A DNA stretch of 64,000 nucleotides from Streptomyces atratus (lineage in GTDB: Bacteria > Actinomycetota > Actinomycetes > Streptomycetales > Streptomycetaceae), in assembly GCF_900119365.1 (NCBI RefSeq), contig NZ_FPJO01000001.1, positions 772,499 through 836,498 on the forward strand. The letters are read 5' to 3'. The notes beneath the pieces are model-generated. The model saw only the letters and a program-made list of their open reading frames with translations, was not told the DNA's origin and searched no databases. Shown piece after piece: positions 17,936 through 28,962 of the stretch. The position numbers and the translations under genes were made by a program. Positions within the stretch are counted from its first letter, which is position 1. The number at the start of each line of letters is the position of its first letter.

Positions 17936-19810
17936 CTACTTCTTGCCCTTGCTCTCCCCGCCCGACTCGTCCGTGGACAGGACGGCGATGAAGGCCTCCT
18001 GCGGCACCTCCACGTTGCCGACCATCTTCATCCGCTTCTTGCCTTCCTTCTGCTTCTCCAGCAGCTTCCGCTTACGGGAGATGTCACCGCCGTAGCACTT
18101 GGCGAGGACGTCCTTGCGGATGGCGCGGACGGTCTCACGGGCGATGACCCGGGAGCCGATGGCGGCCTGGATCGGCACCTCGAAGTTCTGCCGCGGGATC
18201 AGCTCGCGCAGCTTGGCGACGAGCCGGACGCCGTACGCGTACGCCTTGTCCTTGTGGGTGACCGCGGAGAAGGCGTCGACCTTGTCGCCGTGGAGCAGGA
18301 TGTCGACCTTGACGAGCTGGGCGGTCTGCTCGCCGGTGGGCTCGTAGTCGAGCGAGGCGTAACCCCGCGTCTTGGACTTCAGCTGGTCGAAGAAGTCGAA
18401 GACGATCTCGGCGAGCGGCAGGGTGTAGCGGATCTCGACCCGGTCCTCGGAGAGGTAGTCCATGCCGAGCAGGGTGCCGCGCCGGTTCTGGCAGAGCTCC
18501 ATGATCGCGCCGATGAACTCGCTGGGGGCCAGGACCGTGGCGCGCACGACGGGCTCGTGCACCTTGTCGATCTTGCCCTCGGGGAATTCGCTCGGGTTGG
18601 TGACGGTGTGCTCGGTGCCGTCCTCCATGTCGACGCGGTAGACCACGTTGGGGGCGGTGGCGATGAGTTCGAGGCCGAACTCGCGCTCCAGCCGCTCCCG
18701 GATCACGTCGAGGTGGAGCAGTCCGAGGAAGCCGACGCGGAAGCCGAAGCCGAGGGCCGCGGAGGTCTCCGGCTCGTACACCAGGGCGGCGTCGTTGAGC
18801 TGGAGCTTGTCCAGCGCCTCGCGCAGGTCCGGGTAGTCCGATCCGTCCAGCGGGTAGAGACCCGAGAACACCATCGGCTTGGGGTCCTTGTAGCCGCCCA
18901 GCGCCTCGGTCGCGCCCTTGTGCAGGGAGGTGATGGTGTCACCGACCTTGGACTGCCGGACGTCCTTCACACCGGTGATGATGTAGCCGACCTCGCCCAC
19001 GCCGAGGCCGTCGGCCGGGGTCATCTCCGGGGAGGAGACCCCGATCTCCAGCAGCTCGTGGGTGGCGCCGGTGGACATCATCCGGATGCGCTCGCGCTTG
19101 TTGAGCTGACCGTCGACGACACGGACGTACGTGACGACGCCCCGGTACGAGTCGTAGACCGAGTCGAAGATCATCGCGCGGGCCGGGGCGTCCGCCTGGC
19201 CGATGGGGGCCGGGACGTCCCTGACCACCCGGTCGAGCAGTGCGTCCACGCCGATACCGGTCTTCGCGGAGACCTTGAGCACGTCCTCCGGCTGGCAGCC
19301 GATGAGGTTGGCCAGCTCCTCGGAGAACTTCTCGGGCTGTGCGGCCGGCAGGTCGATCTTGTTGAGCACCGGGACGATGGTGAGGTCGTTCTCCATCGCC
19401 AGGTAGAGGTTGGCCAGCGTCTGGGCCTCGATGCCCTGCGCGGCGTCGACCAGCAGGACCGTGCCCTCGCAGGCGGCGAGCGACCGGGAGACCTCGTAGG
19501 TGAAGTCCACGTGGCCCGGGGTGTCGATCATGTTGAGGACATGGGTGCGGCCCTGGCCCTCGCCCGTGGTGGGCGCCCAGGGCAGTCGCACCGCCTGGGA
19601 CTTGATGGTGATGCCGCGCTCGCGCTCGATGTCCATACGGTCGAGGTACTGAGCGCGCATCTGCCGCTGGTCGACCACGCCGGTCAGCTGGAGCATCCGG
19701 TCGGCAAGGGTCGACTTGCCGTGGTCGATGTGCGCGATGATGCAGAAGTTGCGGATCAGCGCCGGGTCGGTACGGCTCGGCTCGGGCACGTTGGTAGGAG
19801 TCGCGGGCAC
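17936..19810 (-). CDS. lepA: Elongation factor 4 (LepA), translational GTPase
   Basis: 624 residues. G1 motif AHIDHGKST at 26-34, switch II in [16 protein letters not shown] in [12 protein letters not shown] and G5 near [13 protein letters not shown]. LepA-specific C-terminal blocks are present ([33 protein letters not shown], and [21 protein letters not shown]). It promotes back-translocation or late ribosome maturation, cytosolic. GTG at 19810 was chosen because the family-typical N-terminus follows and AGGA lies 8 bases upstream; the frame stays open much further but is noncoding. Divergent from rpsT, a conserved actinobacterial arrangement. Confidence 0.97.
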   Translation of the reverse strand: MPATPTNVPEPSRTDPALIRNFCIIAHIDHGKSTLADRMLQLTGVVDQRQMRAQYLDRMDIERERGITIKSQAVRLPWAPTTGEGQGRTHVLNMIDTPGHVDFTYEVSRSLAACEGTVLLVDAAQGIEAQTLANLYLAMENDLTIVPVLNKIDLPAAQPEKFSEELANLIGCQPEDVLKVSAKTGIGVDALLDRVVRDVPAPIGQADAPARAMIFDSVYDSYRGVVTYVRVVDGQLNKRERIRMMSTGATHELLEIGVSSPEMTPADGLGVGEVGYIITGVKDVRQSKVGDTITSLHKGATEALGGYKDPKPMVFSGLYPLDGSDYPDLREALDKLQLNDAALVYEPETSAALGFGFRVGFLGLLHLDVIRERLEREFGLELIATAPNVVYRVDMEDGTEHTVTNPSEFPEGKIDKVHEPVVRATVLAPSEFIGAIMELCQNRRGTLLGMDYLSEDRVEIRYTLPLAEIVFDFFDQLKSKTRGYASLDYEPTGEQTAQLVKVDILLHGDKVDAFSAVTHKDKAYAYGVRLVAKLRELIPRQNFEVPIQAAIGSRVIARETVRAIRKDVLAKCYGGDISRKRKLLEKQKEGKKRMKMVGNVEVPQEAFIAVLSTDESGGESKGKK

Positions 19811-19919
19811 GCAGGGTCCTGATTCTTGAGACGCCGAACGCCGTGTCTCGGGTCGATGTCGGTTCGGTCGGATCGATACGTAGCCTCCATCGTCCCATGG
19901 TTGCGGGGCGGAGACCGGT

Positions 19920-19949
19920 TTGGGCCGGTCGGAGCGGGACTGGTAACGT
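19920..19949 (+). promoter_or_regulatory. Candidate rpsT promoter
   Basis: TTGGGC (19920-19925) and TAACGT (19944-19949) with an 18-base spacer resemble a housekeeping promoter. It would give a leader of about 70 bases before the rpsT GTG. It lies in the 216-bp region between the divergent lepA and rpsT genes. Confidence 0.5.
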
Positions 19950-20026
19950 TGACAGCTGTGCCTCGCGACTCTCTTGGGCCGTGGGGCGCACATCGAAGAT
20001 CCATCGAACCTGAAAAGGCTCTTTTC

Positions 20027-20293
20027 GTGGCGAACATCAAGTCCCAGATCAAGCGGAACAAGACGAACGAGAAGGCGCGCCTGCGCAACAAGGCCGTCAA
20101 GTCCTCGCTCAAGACCGCTATCCGCAAGGCCCGTGAGGCTGCCGCCGCCGGTGACGTCGAGAAGGCCACCTCGGCCGCTCGCGACGCCTCCCGCGCGCTC
20201 GACAAGGCCGTCTCGAAGGGTGTCATCCACAAGAACGCCGCCGCCAACAAGAAGTCGGCGCTGGCCTCCAAGGTTGCCTCCCTCCAGGGCTGA
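20027..20293 (+). CDS. rpsT: 30S ribosomal protein S20
   Basis: 88-residue basic protein binding the 5' domain of 16S rRNA. The opening [20 protein letters not shown] and the terminal [19 protein letters not shown] are diagnostic. GTG at 20027 is preceded by AAAGG at normal spacing. The longer open frame upstream is noncoding. Transcribed alone, opposite to lepA; a hairpin 120 bases past the stop ends the transcript. Confidence 0.97.
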   Translation: MANIKSQIKRNKTNEKARLRNKAVKSSLKTAIRKAREAAAAGDVEKATSAARDASRALDKAVSKGVIHKNAAANKKSALASKVASLQG

Positions 20294-20413
20294 GCATTCT
20301 GATGTGATCGCCGGGACGGACCCAGCGGGCCCTCTCTCCCGTTCCTGACCGGCACCCCGCGCCGCACACCGAACCTGCGTTCGCCACGCGGGTGCGGCGC
20401 ACCAAGCGTGAAC

Positions 20414-20460
20414 CGAGGCCCCGGCCCCCGCTCTCCCCGGAGCGAGGACCGGGGCCTTCG
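20414..20460. terminator. Bidirectional terminator between rpsT and holA
   Basis: AGGCCCCGG pairs with CCGGGGCCT (9 bp, extendable across one bulged base to CG ends), with a GC-rich loop of 24 bases. It sits between convergent rpsT (+) and holA (-). Confidence 0.7.
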
Positions 20461-20501
20461 GCGTACGTGCTCCTGCGGACCCCGAAGGCCCGGGGCCGGG
20501 G

Positions 20502-21488
20502 CTACCGCCCCGACCGTGCCGCCCGCGCGATCGCGACCACGGCCTTCTCCAGGGCGTACTCCGGGTCGTCTCCGCCGCCCTTGACCCCCGCGTCGGCCTC
20601 CGCGACCGCCCGCAGCGCCAGGGCCACCCCGTCCGGCGTCCAGCCGCGCATCTGCTGCCGGACCCGGTCGATCTTCCACGGCGGCATGCCCAGCTCACGG
20701 GCGAGGTCGGCGGGGCGCCCGCCACGGGCCGAGGACAGCTTGCCGATCGCCCGTACGCCCTGCGCCAGCGCACTGGTGATCAGCACCGGCGCCACTCCCG
20801 TCGACAGCGACCAGCGCAGCGCCTCCAGCGCCTCCGCCGCCCGCCCCTCCACCGCGCGGTCGGCGACCGTGAAGCTCGACGCCTCGGCGCGGCCCGTGTA
20901 GTAACGGGCGACGACCGCCTCGTCGATGGTGCCCTCGACATCCGCGACGAGCTGCGAGACCGCGCTCGCCAGCTCCCTCAGATCGCTGCCGATGGAGTCG
21001 ACCAGCGCCTGGCACGCCTCGGGCGTCGCCGAACGCCCCAGTGCCCGGAACTCCGACCGTACGAACGACAGCCGCTCGGCCGGCTTGGTCGTCTTCGGGC
21101 AGGCGACCTCCCGCGCCCCCGCCTTGCGCGCCGCGTCCAGCAGGCCCTTGCCCTTGGCGCCGCCCGCATGCAGCAGCACGAGGGTGATCTCCTCGACCGG
21201 GTCGCCGAGATACGCCTTGACGTCCTTGACCGTGTCGGCGGAGAGGTCCTGCGCACCGCGCACGATCACCACCTTGCGCTCGGCGAAGAGCGAGGGGCTC
21301 GTCAGCTCGGCAAGGGTGCCGGGCTGGAGCTGGTCGGAGGTGAGGTCGCGGACATCGGTGTCGGGGTCGGAGGCACGGGCCGCGGCCACCACCTGTTGCA
21401 CGGCGCGGTCGAGGAGCAGGTCCTCCTGGCCCACGGCGAGCGTGAGAGGGGCGAGCGGGTCGTCGGTGGAATTCCTTCTGGTGGCCAT
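20502..21488 (-). CDS. holA: DNA polymerase III delta subunit
   Basis: 328-residue clamp-loader subunit that opens the beta sliding clamp. Family features: [20 protein letters not shown] at the N-terminus, [17 protein letters not shown], a conserved [12 protein letters not shown] helix, and the C-terminal collar region with [19 protein letters not shown] at 21488 (MATRRNST) is chosen over an upstream in-frame ATG because family homology starts just after. Convergent with rpsT. Nothing unusual. Confidence 0.92.
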   Translation of the reverse strand: MATRRNSTDDPLAPLTLAVGQEDLLLDRAVQQVVAAARASDPDTDVRDLTSDQLQPGTLAELTSPSLFAERKVVIVRGAQDLSADTVKDVKAYLGDPVEEITLVLLHAGGAKGKGLLDAARKAGAREVACPKTTKPAERLSFVRSEFRALGRSATPEACQALVDSIGSDLRELASAVSQLVADVEGTIDEAVVARYYTGRAEASSFTVADRAVEGRAAEALEALRWSLSTGVAPVLITSALAQGVRAIGKLSSARGGRPADLARELGMPPWKIDRVRQQMRGWTPDGVALALRAVAEADAGVKGGGDDPEYALEKAVVAIARAARSGR

Positions 21489-21648
21489 CGCCGTCCAGCA
21501 TCCCATGCACCACTGACAGCCCCCGGACTCCCTCCCCCGCCCGCCCGGCCCGCCACCCCCTCTGTTCGCCCCTGCCAGGAGAATTCCGCACGTTGCTAGG
21601 ATTCCTGCCGCGACAACGGATCAAGTGAATTCCAGAGGAGAACCCGAA

Positions 21649-23107
<1,459 letters not shown>

Positions 23108-23126
23108 TACGCGCCCTGCGAGGGGC

Positions 23127-23145
23127 GCCGCCCGGGGCGGGCGGC
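23127..23145. terminator. Convergent terminator between small gene and yceI-like gene
   Basis: GCCGCCC / GGGCGGC, 7-bp perfect stem with loop GGGGC, in the 42-bp gap between convergent genes. Confidence 0.6.
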
Positions 23146-23149
23146 GGGT

Positions 23150-24034
23150 TCAGCTCTTGGGGACGATCTGGATGTCCATGTCGATGGAGATGCTGGAGCC
23201 GACGGCCGCGATGCCGCGGGCCAGCATGGTCTGCCAGGTCAGGGTGAAGTCCTCGCGGTGCAGTTCCGTGGTGGCCCGGCAGGCGGCGCGGGTCTCGCCC
23301 TCCAGGCCGTTGCCGAGGCCGAGGTACTGGGTGTCCAGCGTGACCGTGCGGCTGACACCGTGCAGGGTGAGCGCACCGGTGACGCCCCAGCGGGTGCCGC
23401 CCCGGTGGACGAAGCGGTTGCTGTAGAACTCCATCGTCGGATAGCGCCCGACGTCGAGGAAGTCGCTGGAGCGCAGGTGGTCGTCCCGCATCTGGACGTT
23501 GGTGTCGATCGACGCGGCATCGATGATCACGTGCATGGCCGAGTCCTCCATGCGGTCGGCTATGCGCACCGCACCCGCGAAGGTGTTGAACCGACCGTGA
23601 ATGCGCGCGAGTCCGATGTGCCGGGCCGTGAAGCCGATCTGCGAGTGCATCGGCTCGACCTCCCACTCGCCCGGAGCGGGCAGCTGCGGGGGCGCGGACA
23701 GCTGAAGGGTCACATCGCCGAGGCCGGCGTGACCGCCCTCGACGACCGTGGCCGAGCCATGGAACGGAGTGAAGCCCTCGGCCGTGACGGCCAACCGGTA
23801 CTCACCGGCCGGGACGGTGGCGAGCACATTGCCGAACGGATCCGTCTCACCGCCGAACACCTTGCGGCCCGCGCCGTCCGTGACCGCGAACTCGGCCAGC
23901 GGAACGACCTCGTTGACGGGATCGAGCACGCGACAACTGAGCAGTCCGGCGGTGCGCGGCATCTCGAGTCCGGCAAGGGCATTGCCCTGCGCGACCCCCG
24001 CCGCTCGCCTGCCATTCGGCCAACGACCGAACAT
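23150..24034 (-). CDS. YceI family protein with N-terminal carboxypeptidase-regulatory-like domain
   Basis: 294 residues. About 35-110 is a prealbumin/carboxypeptidase-regulatory-like beta domain (VLDPVNEVVPLAEFAVTDG, VPAGEYRLAVTAEGFTPF). About 115-290 is a YceI lipocalin-like domain with PGEWEVEPMHSQIGFTARH, GRFNTFAGAVRIAD and GALTLHGVSRTVTLD. YceI proteins bind isoprenoid-like lipids, but many are periplasmic and this one has no clear signal peptide. ATG at 24034 follows an AAGGTGG site. Monocistronic. Confidence 0.88.
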   Translation of the reverse strand: MFGRWPNGRRAAGVAQGNALAGLEMPRTAGLLSCRVLDPVNEVVPLAEFAVTDGAGRKVFGGETDPFGNVLATVPAGEYRLAVTAEGFTPFHGSATVVEGGHAGLGDVTLQLSAPPQLPAPGEWEVEPMHSQIGFTARHIGLARIHGRFNTFAGAVRIADRMEDSAMHVIIDAASIDTNVQMRDDHLRSSDFLDVGRYPTMEFYSNRFVHRGGTRWGVTGALTLHGVSRTVTLDTQYLGLGNGLEGETRAACRATTELHREDFTLTWQTMLARGIAAVGSSISIDMDIQIVPKS

Positions 24035-24221
24035 CTTCCACCTTCCCCCGGGGACGATTCACCTTGGGGCCCGGCCGCTGGACGTCTCTGTCGGAGCAGC
24101 GGCCCACCGACGAGCATGCATTCGATCACCAATGTGGCGTTCGAGGCAAACAGAGCAGCTCGCAGGGGCTTGGGAGGAGGTGTTACCGAAGGTCCGAATT
24201 GATCGTTCTCGGGCGGGGTGA

Positions 24222-26837
24222 TCATGACCGGCCCACCGCCCGCAGCCCCGGCCCGGCGCCCGTCACGGCGATCGCGCCGTCGGTGTCCGTACGCAGCACC
24301 ACGGCGCCGCCCGCTCTGAGCGCGTCGACGGTACGCGCGGCCGGGTGGCCGTACGGGTTGTCCCTGCCCACGCTCACCAGGGCGAATCGCGGGTGCGCGC
24401 TGCGCAGCAGGGCGGTGTCCTGGTGGGCGGAGCCGTGATGGGCGACCTTGAGCACGTCCACCCGCGGCAGCGCGGGATACCTGCGCAACAGCCCCTGCTG
24501 AGCCGGTGGTTCGAGGTCTCCCAGGAGCAGCAGGGTCAACCCGCCGGACCGGACGTACAGGGTGACGCTGGCATCGTTCGGCTCCAGCGGTACGGGCCCG
24601 GCGCCCGGGTCCGCCGCTGCGCCGCCGGCCCCTGTGGCGTTCGCCGGCCAGAGAACCCGCCAGTCGAGCGCCCCGATCCGGCGGCGTTCCCCCGGCACGG
24701 CCCGCACCAGGGGCACATGCGCCCCGGCCGCCGTCCTCCGTACGAACGCGACCTGGTCCGGCGGTTCGTCCAGGCTCGTCGTCTCGATCGCACCCACCGC
24801 CCTGCCCCGCAACACACCGGGCAGGCCTCGCACATGGTCTGCGTGGAAGTGTGTGAGGACCAGGAACGGCACCTCCGTGATGCCGAGCTCGTGAAGGCAC
24901 CGGTCGACGAGAGAAGGATCGGGCCCGGCGTCGACGACCACCCCCGCGCCCTCCCCCGCGGCCAGCACCAGGGCATCTCCCTGCCCCACGTCGCACATCG
25001 CGAACGCCCAGCCCGGCGGCGGCCATCCGGTCAGTACTCGGGTGAGCGGCACCGGTCGCAGCACCGCGAGGACCAACAGCAGCGCGGCGGCCCCGCAGAC
25101 CCAGGGATGGCGCACGATCCGACGGGCGAAGAGCACCATCAGAGTGGTCAGCGCGGTGAGCAGCACCGCCCCCTTCCCGCCGTCGGGCCAGTCGATCTCC
25201 GCTCCGGGCAGGGCCGCCCCGGTGCGGGCCACCGTGGCGATCCAGCCGGCCGGCCATCCCGCGATCCGGGCGAACAGCTCCGCGACCGGCATGGCCACCG
25301 GCGCCAGGGCGAGCGCGGCGAACCCGAGGACCGTGGCCGGTGCCACCGCGAACTCGGCCAGCAGATTGCACGGGATCGCCACCAGACTGACCCGGGAGGC
25401 GAGCAGCACGACGACCGGCGCGCACACCGCCTGCGCGGCGGCCGCCGCGGCCAGCGCCTCGGCGAGCCGGGGCGGAACTCCGCGCCGTCGCAACGCGTCG
25501 CTCCACTTCGGGGCAATGGTCAGCAGGGCGCCGGTGGCGAGCACGGAGAGGACGAATCCATAACTGCGCGCCATCCACGGGTCGTAGAGCACCAGCAGCA
25601 GAACGGCGGCTGCCAGCGCGGGAATCAGCGATCTGCGCCGCCCCGTGCCGATGGCGAGCAGGGTGATCAGCCCGCAGGCGGCTGCCCGCAGAACGCTCGG
25701 TTCGGGTCGGCAGACGATGACGAAGGCGAGGGTGAGCCCGCCGCCGAGCAGCGCCGTCAGCCGCAGCGGGATCCCCAACCGGGGTGCCAGTCCGCGGCGT
25801 TCGACGCGCAGCGCCGTGCCCGGTGGTCCGATGAGGAGGACGAGCAGGATCGCCAGGTTGGCACCGGAGACCGCCATCAGGTGGGTGAGGTCGGCAGCCT
25901 TGAACGCCTCGTGCAGTTCGGGGGTGACCCGTGAGGTGTCGCCGACCACCAGGCCCGGCAGAAGGGCCCGCGCATCGGGTTCGAGCCGCTCGGTCGCCTG
26001 CCGCAGACCACCGCGCAGCGCGCCTGCGGTGCGCTGGAGGAAGGAGGGGGGTCCGATCACGCGCGGCGGCCCCTTGCCCCCGGGACGCAGTACGGCGGCG
26101 CTGCGCTCCCCGTCGTGCAGCGGCGGCGCCAGTCGGCCGCCGACGCGCAGATGTGTGGAGGGGAGCAACTGCTGCCACTGCCCCGTCGAGCCGCCGGGCG
26201 AGACGATCAGCAGTACGGGCGTACTCAGCCTGGTGACCGCGCCGTCGGGGCCGGTCAGCCGTGTGATCTCGGCGTCCACGAGGAGGGATGCGGGCATGCT
26301 GCGGTCGCCGCGCACCCGGGGCCGGGTCTGCCGGGCGTCGGACGTCACCGTCACCTCCGCCTCGACCCTCGCGAACCGCTGAGCGAGCGCGTGGACCGGA
26401 CCCTCCCGTACGTCCGCGCTGTGCAACCCTGCCGATGCGGCCCCGGCCGCCGCACAGAGCAAGGCCGCGGCGGTGGCGGTCGCCGTGGCCCGTGGCGACC
26501 GCCGACCGCGTACCGCAGTCTCATCGCTCGCCCTTTCCTCGCCCTCCCCTGCGTCCTCGCGCTCTTCTTCGTCCTCGCCCTCCCCTGCGTCCTCGGCCGT
26601 CCTGCGCAGTGCCCGGGTTGCCGAGGCTCCCGACATGGCGAGGAGCACCATGGCCGCACCCACGCAGAGCATCACGCCCGTGGTGGTCCACCGCCCCGGC
26701 GCGCTCAGCGCCGACGCGGCTCCGGCCCAGGCCGCCATGGCCGGCGGGACCAGGCGCAGATCGAGCGGACCCTCCTGCCGCGGATCGGAGGCGCCGAGCC
26801 GGCGGCCCGACGCCGCGTGGACGTCCGGGCCGCTCAT
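24222..26837 (-). CDS. comEC: ComEC/Rec2 family DNA-uptake channel protein
   Basis: 871-residue polytopic membrane protein. The N-terminal region carries hydrophobic segments and an acidic insert (about residues 80-110). The competence domain shows TPELHEAFKAADLTHLMAVSG and several membrane helices. The C-terminal MBL-like domain has LTHFHADHVRGLPGVL and VAHHGSAHQD metal motifs, as in nuclease-competent ComEC. In competent bacteria it translocates single-stranded DNA; natural competence is not established in Streptomyces, so the role here is uncertain. ATG at 26837 overlaps the comEA stop (ATGA), so the genes are coupled. The acidic insert comes from a 36-bp-period DNA duplication (26536-26595). 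Confidence 0.9.
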   Translation of the reverse strand: MSGPDVHAASGRRLGASDPRQEGPLDLRLVPPAMAAWAGAASALSAPGRWTTTGVMLCVGAAMVLLAMSGASATRALRRTAEDAGEGEDEEEREDAGEGEERASDETAVRGRRSPRATATATAAALLCAAAGAASAGLHSADVREGPVHALAQRFARVEAEVTVTSDARQTRPRVRGDRSMPASLLVDAEITRLTGPDGAVTRLSTPVLLIVSPGGSTGQWQQLLPSTHLRVGGRLAPPLHDGERSAAVLRPGGKGPPRVIGPPSFLQRTAGALRGGLRQATERLEPDARALLPGLVVGDTSRVTPELHEAFKAADLTHLMAVSGANLAILLVLLIGPPGTALRVERRGLAPRLGIPLRLTALLGGGLTLAFVIVCRPEPSVLRAAACGLITLLAIGTGRRRSLIPALAAAVLLLVLYDPWMARSYGFVLSVLATGALLTIAPKWSDALRRRGVPPRLAEALAAAAAAQAVCAPVVVLLASRVSLVAIPCNLLAEFAVAPATVLGFAALALAPVAMPVAELFARIAGWPAGWIATVARTGAALPGAEIDWPDGGKGAVLLTALTTLMVLFARRIVRHPWVCGAAALLLVLAVLRPVPLTRVLTGWPPPGWAFAMCDVGQGDALVLAAGEGAGVVVDAGPDPSLVDRCLHELGITEVPFLVLTHFHADHVRGLPGVLRGRAVGAIETTSLDEPPDQVAFVRRTAAGAHVPLVRAVPGERRRIGALDWRVLWPANATGAGGAAADPGAGPVPLEPNDASVTLYVRSGGLTLLLLGDLEPPAQQGLLRRYPALPRVDVLKVAHHGSAHQDTALLRSAHPRFALVSVGRDNPYGHPAARTVDALRAGGAVVLRTDTDGAIAVTGAGPGLRAVGRS

Positions 26838-27874
26838 GGCCCCACCAGTGGTCGGAGGTCGGCGAACCGGCGGTCACCGATCCCGTTGACCTCACGCAGT
26901 TCGTCGACGGAGCGGAAACCGCCGTGCTGTGTGCGGTAGTCGACGATGTGCTGGGCGAGGACCGGGCCGACCCCGGGCAGCGTGTCCAGTTGTTCGGCGG
27001 TCGCGGTGTTGAGGCTGACCGGGCCGGCCGGAGAGCTCCCGCCGTCGCCCGGCGCGGTTCCGACCGGTCCGCCGACGGCTGCGGGGCCGGATGGAGCGCC
27101 CACCACGATCTGCTCTCCGTCCATGAGCACCCGTGCCCGGTTGAGTCCGGTGAGGTCGGCTCCGTCCCGGACTCCGCCCGCCGCGCGTAACGCATCGGCG
27201 ACCCTTGCTCCGGACGGCAGTTGACGGATGCCGGGCCTTCGCACCTTTCCGCTCACGTCGACGACGATGTGTCCGCCCGGCCCTGTCACAGGTGGTGGTC
27301 CCGGTGACGGCTCCGGCGCTTCGGCGGCATCCGGCGCCGGGGGCGATGTCCGGGCGTGCGCGGCTTCAGCGACCGGCTCGGGCGCGCGCACGGAGTGCGG
27401 GCGCCCGGACCAGAAGTGCATCGCGGCAAGGACTCCGGCCGCGACCAGGACAACGGCCAGCGCGGCAAGGGATTTCGGCTCCAGACCGCATCTGAGCTGC
27501 AACCAGACCGGAATCCGCTCCCTCAGCGCGAGAACCAGCCGCTCCCACCACCGCCCCGGCACACCGGAATCCTGACTCGGGCTCGGGCTCGGGCTCGGGC
27601 TCGGGGCTTGAGCCGAGGTCGAGGTCGGAGGCGGCGCCGAGACCGGGGCCCGGACAGGAGCCGGGGCCACCCCCAGCACGGGCCGCGCGACCCGTCCGCC
27701 GTACGCACCTGTCATGAGGGCGTCCGCCCGCCGGCGCGAAGCCGCGGCCACGGCGTCCGCCCGCCCACGCGACGACGACCGTCGCCGGCCGGGGCCGCTG
27801 CGAACACGGACGTCCGAGGCCGGGACGCGCCCGGGGCCGCTGCCGCTGGTTGCACGAGGTGATCGGGGAGTCAT
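26834..27874 (-). CDS. comEA: ComEA family DNA-binding protein
   Basis: 346 residues. A long basic/Pro-rich cytosolic N-terminus (about 1-135) contains an SPSPSPSPSPS run. A membrane segment about 134-153 (AALAVVLVAAGVLAAMHFW) and an extracytoplasmic SLBB domain (IVVDVSGKVRRPGIRQLPSG) follow, then a C-terminal helix-hairpin-helix pair (LNTATAEQLDTLPGVGPVLA, ELREVNGIGDRRFADLRP) for DNA binding. Codon 229 is TTA (27188-27190), so translation may depend on the bldA tRNA. The gene overlaps comEC by 4 bp. ATG start at 27874. The N-terminus is longer than in Bacillus ComEA. Confidence 0.9.
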   Translation of the reverse strand: MTPRSPRATSGSGPGRVPASDVRVRSGPGRRRSSSRGRADAVAAASRRRADALMTGAYGGRVARPVLGVAPAPVRAPVSAPPPTSTSAQAPSPSPSPSPSQDSGVPGRWWERLVLALRERIPVWLQLRCGLEPKSLAALAVVLVAAGVLAAMHFWSGRPHSVRAPEPVAEAAHARTSPPAPDAAEAPEPSPGPPPVTGPGGHIVVDVSGKVRRPGIRQLPSGARVADALRAAGGVRDGADLTGLNRARVLMDGEQIVVGAPSGPAAVGGPVGTAPGDGGSSPAGPVSLNTATAEQLDTLPGVGPVLAQHIVDYRTQHGGFRSVDELREVNGIGDRRFADLRPLVGP

Positions 27875-28008
27875 GCCTCACGACGGTAGGCACATCTGCC
27901 CGAACCCGCTGAGCAGACTCAATTCCGGTGGAAAATCGACCAGTTGTGGATAACTCGGCCACCCCTGGGGGTGACGCACAAGAGACCGGCAGGGCCGCGC
28001 ACCCCGGA

Positions 28009-28854
28009 TCAGCGCGGCGAGACCACTGCCCCGAGCAGACCGGGCCCGGTGTGCGCACCGATCACCGCGCCCACCTCGCTCACATGCAGATCGACCAGAC
28101 CCGGCACCCGTTCGCACAGCCGCTCGGCGAGCCGCTCGGCCCGCTCGGGTGCCGCCAGGTGGTGCACGGCGATGTCCACACGGCCGCTGCCCGCCCGTTC
28201 CACGACGATCTCCTCCAGGCGCGCGATCGCCTTCGAGGCCGTCCGTACCTTCTCCAGCAGGTCGATACGGCCGCCGTCGAGCTGGAGCAGCGGCTTCACG
28301 GCGAGCGCCGACCCCAGCAGCGCCTGCGCGGCCCCGATACGGCCACCTCGGCGCAGATAGTCCAGCGTGTCGACGTAGAAGTACGCGGAGGTGCCCGCGG
28401 CCCGCTTCTCCGCGGCGGCGACCGCCTCGTCCAGGCTTCCGCCCGCCTCCGCCGTCTCCGCGGACGCCAGGGCGCAGAACCCGAGGGCCATGGCGACCAT
28501 CCCGGTGTCCACCACCTTTACCGGAACCGGCGCGTCCTTCGCCGCGAGCAGAGCGGCGTCGTACGTACCCGAGATCTCGGCCGAGAGGTGCAGCGAGACG
28601 ATGCCGGTGGCCCCGGCCTCGGCCGCCGCACGGTACGCGGCGGCGAACACCTCCGGACTCGGCCGGGACGTGGTCACGGGACGACGCTTCTGGAGCGCCA
28701 CTGCGAGGGAACGGGCCGAGATCTCGGTGCCGTCCTCCAGAGCCTGATCACCGAGGACGACGGTCAGCGGCACCGCGGTGATGCCGTGCCGCTCCATCGT
28801 CTCGGGCGGCAGGTAGGCCGTGGAATCGGTGACGATCGCGACATGGCGGGACAT
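28009..28854 (-). CDS. DegV family fatty-acid-binding protein
   Basis: 281 residues of the DegV/FakB fold, which binds a fatty acid and presents it to a kinase in Firmicutes. Opens HVAIVTDSTAYLPPETMERH; other family blocks are TSRPSPEVFAAAYR, VSLHLSAEISGTYDAA and DTLDYLRRGGRIG. Starts with ATG at 28854. No fakA-like kinase gene is seen beside it, so a partner must be elsewhere. Lies downstream of the coiled-coil protein gene and upstream of comEA, all on the minus strand with gaps over 100 bp. Confidence 0.9.
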   Translation of the reverse strand: MSRHVAIVTDSTAYLPPETMERHGITAVPLTVVLGDQALEDGTEISARSLAVALQKRRPVTTSRPSPEVFAAAYRAAAEAGATGIVSLHLSAEISGTYDAALLAAKDAPVPVKVVDTGMVAMALGFCALASAETAEAGGSLDEAVAAAEKRAAGTSAYFYVDTLDYLRRGGRIGAAQALLGSALAVKPLLQLDGGRIDLLEKVRTASKAIARLEEIVVERAGSGRVDIAVHHLAAPERAERLAERLCERVPGLVDLHVSEVGAVIGAHTGPGLLGAVVSPR

Positions 28855-28962
28855 GAGCGGGAGGTTACCTGGCGAACCCGCGTCCCGGCAGTCCGACCCC
28901 GGCCGAATGATCTCTCCTGGCCTCTTCGGACCACGTCCTGTCGCAGCCGGTCGTCGAACGTC

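Noticed and set aside
17837..19822. 661-codon plus-strand frame
   Set aside because: Antisense to lepA.
19826..20293. A longer N-terminal S20 protein
   Set aside because: The extra residues precede the family-typical start VANIKSQ and the ribosome site; noncoding leader.
24035..24221. A gene between yceI-like and comEC
   Set aside because: Only 187 bp, with no frame showing codon bias.
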